Shown in pieces: positions 53,570 to 60,179 of a stretch of DNA of 64,000 nucleotides (its first letter is position 1; the number at the start of each line of letters is the position of its first letter). The DNA is taken from positions 1 to 64,000 of the forward strand of contig JAUXRI010000259.1 in NCBI GenBank assembly GCA_030681895.1, given 5' to 3'. Origin of the DNA: Myxococcales bacterium. Lineage in GTDB: Bacteria; Myxococcota; Myxococcia; Myxococcales; Myxococcaceae. The notes under the pieces were generated by a model that was not told the DNA's origin, did no database searches, and worked only from the letters and a program-made list of their open reading frames with translations. Both the position numbers and the translations under genes were made by a program.

Positions 53570-55393
53570 ATGCGTCCTCTGCTCCTGCTCTGCCTGGTGC
53601 CATCGCTCGCGCTCGCCGACGTCAGCCGCAAACCCGTCATCGCCGTCTTGCCCGCGAAGACGACGGACGCCGGCTGGGCCCGCTTCGGAATGGTGATGGA
53701 GGCCCGCGCGGTGGCGCTCCTCCTTCAGGCGCAGCGGCACTCGGTGCTCGACACCAAACAGGTGCTGGCGATGGCGAACCAGGAGGGCCTCGGCGTCGCG
53801 TCTCTGTCGGACGACGTCAACGCAGACACGGCCCTGAAGCTGCTCGGCGCCGACCGCGTGGTGTCCGTGGTGCTCACGCCCGACGGCGCTGGCCTCACCA
53901 TCTCGGGCACGGTGCGTGACGGAACACAGGCCACGCCGTTCTCGGTGAAGGGGCAGGGTGGGCTCGCGTCGCTCCTCTCACTCGGGAGCGAGGCCATCGC
54001 GCGCGCGGCGCTCGAGAAGGAGGGCGCGACGCTGGCGGCTGGTGTCACCGCCCAGCCGGAGTCGAAGTCGAACGCCGCCGTCGTCGCGCTCGGCACCTGC
54101 TGGGAGGTCGCGCAACGTCAGCCGATGGGCCTCGACGCGCCGGTCGGTCTCTCGGGCGAGGAGCTCACCGGCGCCCTCGACGCCTGCCGCGCTGCGCTGA
54201 AAGCCGACGGCTCGCTCCGGTTCGCTGCGGCCACGCTCGCGCTGCTGCTCGCGATTGCCCGTGAAGATGCGGAGGCCGAGAAAGTGCTCGGCGCTCCCGC
54301 TGCCACCGACCCCGCCCTGATGCCGTGGGCGCAGGCGCGATTCTGGTTGGCCACCCGGAACCAGTCGAACGAAGCGGCGGTGACGTTCCTCGATGCCGTG
54401 CTGAAGCAGCACCCGGGCGCGCTGATGTTCCGCTCGTTCAAGGGGAACGCGCTGTCTGCGATGAATGAACAGGCCCGCGCGGTGACGGCGTGGAACGAGT
54501 ACCTCTCGCTCGCACCTGCTTCGGCGTTCGCGCAAGGCCGCCTCAGCCGCGCGCTCGCACGTCAGGAGAAATTCGACCTCGCGCTCGCCGCCGCGAAGAC
54601 GGGCCTCTCGTTGACGCCGACCAGCCGCGAAGCGCGCGTCGTCCTCGGGGCCCGCCAAATCGACGCCGGCAAGCTGAAGGACGCGAAGGTCACGCTCGAG
54701 CCATTGCTCAAACTGGCCGATGCGCCTGCCGAGCCGGTGCTCCACCTGGCGCTCGCGCTCCTCGCGGCGAACGACTGCAAGACGGCCCTTCCCTTGTTTC
54801 AGTCAGCGAGTGAGCGCGCCGCAGGTGGCCGTGGGCTGCGGGTGAAGGGACGCGCGCTGTATGGACTCGCCGTGTGCGAGGTGAAGCAGGGCCACGGCGA
54901 CGCAGCGAAGGCGGCGTATGCGAAGTCACTGGAGACCGGCTACGTCGTGCGCCAGCCCGACCCCGCGCTGGTGGCCATCGTGAAGAGCGCGGGCCCTGTG
55001 GCACCGTCGCCCGCTCCGGTCGGCGGCCTGTACCTGCACCTCGACCCCGGCGCCTCGCCGTCTCCCGAGACCGCCCAGCTCGCCGACAAGGCGCTGCACG
55101 CGAAGCTCGACGGGTTTGCGCCCACGTACGCGCCGGCCGACGAAGACAAGAAGGCGGCGCTGGCGGCGATGAAGGCGAATCACCTCAAAGGCTACGAGCT
55201 GCGCATGTCACTCGAGCCGGGCGACGCGGCGAACGCGCTCAAGGTGCAGCTGCTCGTGATGAGCTACCCGGAGCACGCGCTCAAGGGCAGCTGGTCGGTG
55301 AAGGCGGCAGGCGGCAAGCCAGAGAAGCTCATCGCCGCGCTCGTCAATCGGGTCATCGATGACGCCGCCGGCGACCTGGAGTGGAAGAACTAA
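53570..55393 (+). CDS. Exported TolB-like/TPR protein
   Basis: A 607-residue protein with a signal peptide (LLLLCLVPSLALA, cut before DVSRK). Residues 20-110 resemble the TolB/CsgG-like N-terminal domain seen also in the protein at 22176 (VIAVLPAKTTDAGWARFGMVMEARA). The centre (180-450) carries TPR-like helical repeats with patterns such as AFAQGRLSRALARQEKFDLA. The last 130 residues form another globular domain. It is probably a periplasmic scaffold. Start ATG 53570 fits the signal. It ends convergently with the hydrolase at 55390, overlapping it by 4 bases. Confidence 0.72.
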   Translation: MRPLLLLCLVPSLALADVSRKPVIAVLPAKTTDAGWARFGMVMEARAVALLLQAQRHSVLDTKQVLAMANQEGLGVASLSDDVNADTALKLLGADRVVSVVLTPDGAGLTISGTVRDGTQATPFSVKGQGGLASLLSLGSEAIARAALEKEGATLAAGVTAQPESKSNAAVVALGTCWEVAQRQPMGLDAPVGLSGEELTGALDACRAALKADGSLRFAAATLALLLAIAREDAEAEKVLGAPAATDPALMPWAQARFWLATRNQSNEAAVTFLDAVLKQHPGALMFRSFKGNALSAMNEQARAVTAWNEYLSLAPASAFAQGRLSRALARQEKFDLALAAAKTGLSLTPTSREARVVLGARQIDAGKLKDAKVTLEPLLKLADAPAEPVLHLALALLAANDCKTALPLFQSASERAAGGRGLRVKGRALYGLAVCEVKQGHGDAAKAAYAKSLETGYVVRQPDPALVAIVKSAGPVAPSPAPVGGLYLHLDPGASPSPETAQLADKALHAKLDGFAPTYAPADEDKKAALAAMKANHLKGYELRMSLEPGDAANALKVQLLVMSYPEHALKGSWSVKAAGGKPEKLIAALVNRVIDDAAGDLEWKN

Positions 55394-56277
55394 CGCCGCT
55401 CGACCGGCACCCACTGCGAGAGCCACGCGAGCGTCGGCGTCATCACCGCCTCGAAGCCGCGCGGGTCCTTGTAGACGTGGTGGTGCTTGAGGCCCTCGAG
55501 CATCACCAGCTTCTTGGGCTCCTTCGCCTTCGAGTAGAGGCTCATCATCTCGCTCCGGCCGATCATCGCGTCGTCGCCCGGGTAGATGAACATCGCCGCG
55601 CCGCGGATGGTCGAGGCGACCTCGTCGGGCTTGAACTCGAAGAGGTCGAACAAGGACTCGAAGGTGATCTCCAGCCGCCACGTCGGGAAGTTGGGCTGAT
55701 CAGCCACGAGGAGCGCGCAGGTCTCGGGGTCCGAGGAGAGGATGCGTGGCACCGCGACGTGCGTCGCTTCGCCGGTCGAGACGTATTTCTGGCGCGCGGC
55801 GTTCACCTTGGCGCGGAACTTCGCGAAGTCGGGGAAGGCGCTCCACACGCGCTCCAGGTCCGATGGGCAGGCCACGGCGATGAGGGCCTTCACGCGATCG
55901 TCGAGGCCCGCCACGCCAGCCGCGACGCTCCCGCCGAGCGAGACGCCGAAGAGGGCGAGTCGGCTGGCGTCGACCTCGGGCACGGTCTCGAGGAACGTGA
56001 GCGCGTTGCGCACGTCTTCGACCTGGGCCCGCGGCACGAGGCGGCAGCGCGGCTGGCCTTCACTCTCGCCGAAGTACCGGTAGTCGAGGTGGAGCGTGAT
56101 GTAGCCGGCGCGGTTCATCGCCTCGGCGTGCTTCGGCAGCCACACCTCTTTGACGAGGCTGAAGCCCTGACAGCAGATGACGGCGGGGCGGCGTTCTCCC
56201 GGCTTCAAGTCGTCGGGCAGGCGCAGGTGCGCGGCGAGCCGGTGGCCCTCGGAGAAGAACGTGACGGGTCGGAGCAT
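55390..56277 (-). CDS. Alpha/beta hydrolase (dienelactone hydrolase-like)
   Basis: A 295-residue cytoplasmic hydrolase. Oxyanion region CCQGFSLVKE, nucleophile GVSLGGS (the Ser of the catalytic elbow), and a likely His in GLKHHHVY near the C-terminus. The fold and length fit dienelactone hydrolase or acetylxylan-esterase-like enzymes. ATG 56277 is the first codon of a well-conserved start (MLRPVTFFSEGHRLAAHLRLP). The repeat-filled non-coding region begins upstream of it. Confidence 0.8.
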   Translation of the reverse strand: MLRPVTFFSEGHRLAAHLRLPDDLKPGERRPAVICCQGFSLVKEVWLPKHAEAMNRAGYITLHLDYRYFGESEGQPRCRLVPRAQVEDVRNALTFLETVPEVDASRLALFGVSLGGSVAAGVAGLDDRVKALIAVACPSDLERVWSAFPDFAKFRAKVNAARQKYVSTGEATHVAVPRILSSDPETCALLVADQPNFPTWRLEITFESLFDLFEFKPDEVASTIRGAAMFIYPGDDAMIGRSEMMSLYSKAKEPKKLVMLEGLKHHHVYKDPRGFEAVMTPTLAWLSQWVPVERR

Positions 56278-56410
56278 CGCGCGACGGTGTCGCAGGGCGA
56301 GGGGAGAGTCCAGTCACTCGCTCGCGGAGTCGGGACGTTGGCTTTCCGACGCGTCGGCTCCACGTCACTTGCTGGCGGAGCGGCGGGCGCGACGTTTGGA
56401 AGACCCGCAG

Positions 56411-56799
56411 AAGCTGAAGCGCGACACCGAAGCTCGTGCCCGGAACCAGAGTTGATGCGCGACTCCTCCGCCGATTCGCGCCGATGCCCGACCTCCAACG
56501 TCCCGAAGGCGTGCTCGCGCTTTCGGGAGTTCGCGATGCGCGCTCGACGACTCGCCATTCACGAGCCGGGCAACGGGAGAACCGTCAACGTCGTGTCGAG
56601 AGCGAGGGCCACGACGGCTTGGTGGCCTCGTGGAACCGCGCAGTCAGATCGAGGCTGGCGAAACCGCCCGCACCGCTGTCTCCGAGCGGACCGCAGGATC
56701 AGCGTCGGAGCCGCGCAGGAGCGTCGATGTCGCGTATGAGACCGGCGGCGCGCCTCAGCTCCGGCACCGAGCACGAGCTTCGGTGTCGCGCGTCAGCTT
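56411..56799. repeat. 33-bp inverted repeat pair
   Basis: The left arm 56411-56443 (starts AAGCTGAAGCGCGACACCGA) matches the reverse complement of 56767-56799 at 31 of 33 positions. The arms are about 320 bp apart, suggesting a remnant of a small mobile or foldback element. Confidence 0.8.
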
Positions 56800-56828
56800 C
56801 GGCGAGGACCCGGTGGCGGCGGGATTCT

Positions 56829-56921
56829 GAACACGTCTCCTCCGGGACTCGTGGCGCATCGCGGTTGACGCGTTTTCACGTCAACCGCGACCTCTCTGGA
56901 GTCCGCGATGAGACGTGTTCC
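56829..56921. repeat. Long imperfect palindrome (about 45-base arms)
   Basis: GAACACGTCTC at the left edge (56829) and GAGACGTGTTC at the right (to 56920), and GCGGTTGACGCG against CACGTCAACCGC around a TTTT loop, make two arms of about 45 bases with roughly ten mismatches. It could form a large RNA hairpin or cruciform and may be a decayed foldback element. Confidence 0.8.
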
Positions 56922-57189
56922 AAACGTCGCGCCCGCCGCTCCGGCAGCCGGTTCGTGGAGTCGGCGGAGGGCTCGTGGTCATCGGCGTGCGTGCTCGCGC
57001 CTTCGGGAGCTCGCGATGCCGCGCTCGTGAACCTCGTCGTCCTCGAGCGCCGGGCACCGCGAGGGCCGTCGACGTCGTGGTCGAGCTTGAGGGACGACCT
57101 GGTGGCGTCGTGGAGCGGCGCATCCAGAGCGAGGCTGGCGCAATCGTCCGGACCGCTGTCTCCGCTGCGAACGCCCCTCAGCTTCTGAG

Positions 57190-57640
57190 TCGCGCATCAG
57201 CGTGGGTGTCGCGCATCAGCCTGGGCTCGCTCATCAGCTGCCGAGTCGCGCATCAGCTGCCGAGTCGCGCATCAGCCGCCGAGTCGCGCATCAGCCGCCG
57301 AGTCGCGCATCAGCCGCGGAGTCGCGCATCAGCCGCCGAGTCGCGCATCAGCTACCGAGTCGCGCATCAGCTACCGAGTCGCGCATCAGCCGCCGAGTCG
57401 CGCATCAGCCGCCGAGTCGCGCATCAGCTGCCGAGGCGCGCGTCAGCCGCCGAGTCGCGCATCAGCTACCGAGTCGTGCATCAGCTGCCGAGTCGCGCAT
57501 CAGCGTCCGAGTCGCGCATCAGCGTCCGAGTCGCGCATCGGCGTCCGAGTCGCGCATCAGCGCAGGAGTAGCGCATCAGCGTCCGAGTCGCGCATCAGCG
57601 TCGGAGTCGCGCATCAGCGTCCGAGTCGCGCATCAGGCTC
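57190..57640. repeat. 19-bp tandem repeat array, about 24 copies
   Basis: Consensus GCATCAGCCGCCGAGTCGC repeats head to tail with period 19. About 24 copies of the CATCAG core were counted by eye. The five-base segment after CATCAG varies as CCGCC, CTGCC, CTACC or CGTCC, with same-type units clustered (CCGCC early, CGTCC late), which shows local homogenisation. The first two units, near 57192 and 57212, are the most diverged. Confidence 0.88.
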
Positions 57641-57709
57641 GGTGCATCGACTCCGCTGATTCTCAGCCGCGGCACTCGACGAACTCGTCCGTCGCTCCGC
57701 GCCTCGTTG

Positions 57710-58240
57710 TCAGCTCGGCGCTGCTTCTCTCCTTTCGTTGCCTGACACCGACGCATGACGTTGCGCGAGGCGGTCCCGCACCGCCTTCGCGACGACGGGC
57801 GGGCACACGTTCTCGAGCGCGCCCCCACCCGCGGCCAGCGCCTTCAACCCCGACGAACTCACCTCGGACAGCGTCGGGTCCGCGTTCACGAAGATGGTGG
57901 TGATGCCCGGAGCGAGGCCCGCGTTGAGCGCGGCGAGCTCGAGCTCGGCCGTCGCGTCGGTCGTCGAGCGCACTCCACGAACGAGCCACGTCGCGCCCAC
58001 CGACTTCGCGAAGTCCACGACCATTCCCTGCGTCGAAGCGACGCGCACGCCGGCTCGACACACCGCGTGCAGCAGCCGCTCCCGTTCGTCGATGGAGAAC
58101 CACGTCGCCTTCTGCGGGTTCACAGCGACGAGCACGTGCAGCACGTCAACGAGCGCTGCTGCTTTGGTGATGACGTCGAGGTGGCCGAACGTCACCGGGT
58201 CGAAGGTTCCGGCGTAGACGGCAACGCGGCTGGGCTGCAT
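57710..58240 (-). CDS. coaD: Phosphopantetheine adenylyltransferase
   Basis: A 176-residue enzyme of coenzyme A synthesis that transfers AMP from ATP to 4'-phosphopantetheine. The nucleotidyltransferase signature GTFDPVTFGH is at residues 11-20 and the conserved LVRGVRSTTD and SEVSSSGLK blocks follow. ATG 58240 begins at the family N-terminus and lies inside the end of the AmpG-like gene (49-base overlap). It is the third gene of the tetR-ampG-coaD operon and is expected to be essential. The C-terminus has about 10 extra residues rich in Ser, Arg and Glu. Confidence 0.95.
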   Translation of the reverse strand: MQPSRVAVYAGTFDPVTFGHLDVITKAAALVDVLHVLVAVNPQKATWFSIDERERLLHAVCRAGVRVASTQGMVVDFAKSVGATWLVRGVRSTTDATAELELAALNAGLAPGITTIFVNADPTLSEVSSSGLKALAAGGGALENVCPPVVAKAVRDRLAQRHASVSGNERREAAPS

Positions 58241-59457
58241 GGGCGCTCCTTCTGGGTGATGCGGCGGAAGAGGACACCGGCGCTCAGCGCAGCCAGCATC
58301 GCGAGCACGGCGGCGAGCTCGAAGTGGGTGCGGTAGCCGAGGACCGAGGCGCTCACGCCGCTCAGCGCGCTCGCCACACCCGTGGCGATGACGACCGTCG
58401 ACGCCTGCACGGTCGAGTCCGTCGCGGCGCGGCCCTCGCGGCTCCAGTCCATGATGCAGGTGAAGAGCGCGGCGGTGGCGAGCCCTCCGGCGAAGTGCTC
58501 GAAGCCGACCACCACCGCGAGGCCTGCGAAGGTCGTGTCCGTCCCCACGGCGACGTACGCGAGCACGGCCAGCGCCTGCGTGACGCCGAAGCCCACGAGC
58601 GCGCGCTGCCGTCCCACCACGTTGACGAGGAGCCCTCCCGTCACGGCGCCGACGAGGCCGGCGAGGAACCCCACGGTGCCAACCAGCAGCCCGACGTCGC
58701 CCAGGCTCGCGCCGAGGTCGACCAGCCGCGGCTTCAGCATCGCGACGCCGAAGGCCTCTCCGAACTTGAAGACGAACAAGAGGAGCAGCAACGGTACGGC
58801 GTCAGGGCGCGTGAAGAAGTCCCGCAGCGAGGCGACGCCAGCGAGCGTTTGACGCGGCGGCTCCTTCCATCGCGTGACCAGGAGCGTCGTCAGCAGCGTC
58901 GCCGCAGCCATCACCAGGAAGACGCCACTCCACTGAAGCACGTCGAACGCGAGCAGCAGCGCGCCACCACCGACGATCATGCCCACGCGGTACGCCCCCA
59001 CCTGAAGTCCGTTGGCGAGGCCGCGTCGGGCGCGAGACACTTCGTCGACGGCGATGGCGTCGGTGGCGATGTCCTGCGTGGCCGCGAGCGTGTTCACCAG
59101 GAAGACGACCACGAGAATCGGCACCAGCGCCGTCGGGTCGAGGCGCGACGCCAGCACCAGGAGCCCCGCCGTCGTCAGCTGCAGCACGAGGAGCCATCGC
59201 CGCCTGGAGGGACTCCGGTCGAGCGCCGGCGCGACGAGGAACTTCAGCGCCCACGGCAACGCGAGCAGCGAGGTCAACCCGATGCCCTCGAGCGAGACGC
59301 CCAGCTGACGCAGCATCACCGGCAGCGCCTGGGTGAAGAAGCCGAACGGCAGCCCTTGCGCGAAATAGAGCGCACCCAGCAGACCGAAGAGCTGCGCACC
59401 GGCTGGCCGAAGTCTCCGAGCTCGAGCCTGAGGCTCGTCGAGAACGATGGTCTTCAT
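58192..59457 (-). CDS. AmpG-like major facilitator transporter
   Basis: A 421-residue permease with about 12 membrane helices. The N-terminal LYFAQGLPFGFFTQALPVMLR and ALPWALKFLVAPALDR, and the later TQDIATDAIAVDEV, are hallmarks of the AmpG/muropeptide permease branch of the MFS. AmpG imports anhydro-muropeptides for cell-wall recycling; some relatives move other solutes. ATG 59457 overlaps the TetR stop (ATGA), and its tail overlaps coaD by 49 bases. The Pro/Ser-rich final 20 residues lie in this overlap. Confidence 0.85.
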   Translation of the reverse strand: MKTIVLDEPQARARRLRPAGAQLFGLLGALYFAQGLPFGFFTQALPVMLRQLGVSLEGIGLTSLLALPWALKFLVAPALDRSPSRRRWLLVLQLTTAGLLVLASRLDPTALVPILVVVFLVNTLAATQDIATDAIAVDEVSRARRGLANGLQVGAYRVGMIVGGGALLLAFDVLQWSGVFLVMAAATLLTTLLVTRWKEPPRQTLAGVASLRDFFTRPDAVPLLLLLFVFKFGEAFGVAMLKPRLVDLGASLGDVGLLVGTVGFLAGLVGAVTGGLLVNVVGRQRALVGFGVTQALAVLAYVAVGTDTTFAGLAVVVGFEHFAGGLATAALFTCIMDWSREGRAATDSTVQASTVVIATGVASALSGVSASVLGYRTHFELAAVLAMLAALSAGVLFRRITQKERPCSPAALPSTPEPSTR

Positions 59458-60065
59458 GAGCGCCTCTTCGGTTCCAACATCCCGCGCGCCATGGCGCGCA
59501 ACGTCGCCGCCGCGGAGCCCCGGGGAATCAACGGTCTCGCGGTGGCTGCGACGACGTAGAACCCTTCGATCGCCGCGAGGATGCCGGCCGCGGCTTCATC
59601 GGGTGGCGGGCCCTTGAGCTCCCCGCGTCGCTGCCCGTCGGCGATGACGGCCACCAGCCGTTCCTGCAGCCCCGCCAGCCCCTCTGCGTAGCGCGCGCGA
59701 ACCACCTTCGAGGTGACGGCCTCGGCGCCGAGCACCACCCACGCCGAGAGCGTGTGCGGGTTGGCCGTCGCTCCCGTCGCGAGGTGTTGGTCGATGAAGG
59801 CGTCGAGCCTGGCGAGTGCCGCGTTTCCTGCCTGCGCCATCGCCGCGTCGAGCGCCGCGAAGTGCCCGTCGAGCAGCCGCTCCATCAGACCCTCGAGCAC
59901 CTCGCGCTTGTTCCCGAAGTGGTAGTGCACCAGGCCGGGGCTCAGCTTCGCGGCGCGGGCGATGTCGTGAACCGTCGCGCCCTCGTAGCCCTTGCTGCTC
60001 ATGACCTTCAGCAGGCCGTCGATGATCTGCTCGCGTCGCTCATCGGTGTTCTTTGGTCGTGGCAT
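59454..60065 (-). CDS. TetR-family transcriptional regulator
   Basis: A 203-residue regulator with the TetR helix-turn-helix at about residues 10-55 (REQIIDGLLKVMSSKGYEGATVHDIARAAKLSPGLVHYHF region), similar to BetI-type repressors, then a helical ligand domain. ATG 60065 is supported by family alignment; the frame is open to 60533, but the upstream part lies over the divergent lipoprotein. It is first in an operon with AmpG-like and coaD genes, and a perfect operator-like palindrome lies 3 bases upstream, so it almost certainly represses itself and this operon. Confidence 0.9.
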   Translation of the reverse strand: MPRPKNTDERREQIIDGLLKVMSSKGYEGATVHDIARAAKLSPGLVHYHFGNKREVLEGLMERLLDGHFAALDAAMAQAGNAALARLDAFIDQHLATGATANPHTLSAWVVLGAEAVTSKVVRARYAEGLAGLQERLVAVIADGQRRGELKGPPPDEAAAGILAAIEGFYVVAATARPLIPRGSAAATLRAMARGMLEPKRRS

Positions 60066-60068
60066 AAG

Positions 60069-60088
60069 TAAGTTGGTTGACCAACTTA
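60069..60088. promoter_or_regulatory. TetR operator palindrome with overlapping promoter
   Basis: TAAGTTGGTTGACCAACTTA: arms TAAGTTGGT and ACCAACTTA are perfect inverted repeats around TG, a typical TetR/BetI-type site. On the minus strand, TATAAG (60085-60090) overlaps the upstream arm and could be the -10 box of the tetR-ampG-coaD operon, giving autorepression. The local AT-rich patch stands out in this high-GC window. Confidence 0.85.
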
Positions 60089-60179
60089 TAAACATCCCTG
60101 TCGGTCCGCGCAAGCGACGGGGCGTGTGTTGATGTGGGTGTCGCAGGCAGACGGGTGCACGAGCTCGAGGTGAGCAACA

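Larger units (their letters stand above)
56278..57709. other. Non-coding repeat-rich region, 1.4 kb
   Basis: No convincing gene. It begins upstream of the hydrolase start and ends at the coaD stop. It contains an inverted-repeat pair, a long imperfect palindrome, an approximate 480-bp duplication (for example GTGCTCGCGC at 56512 and again near 56990, and a GAGGCTGGCG block near 56650 and 57130), and the 19-bp tandem array. Open frames across the array exist in all three frames only because the 19-bp unit lacks stops. One inverted copy of the array core lies at 56451-56472. Confidence 0.7.

Noticed and set aside
57190..57640. Repeat array as a CRISPR
   Set aside because: Repeats are contiguous at a 19-bp period with no unique spacers, and there are no cas genes nearby.
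57202..57903. Open frames running through the 19-bp repeat array
   Set aside because: The 19-bp unit has no stop in any frame, so three frames stay open by chance; the peptide is a repetitive artefact and its end runs over coaD.
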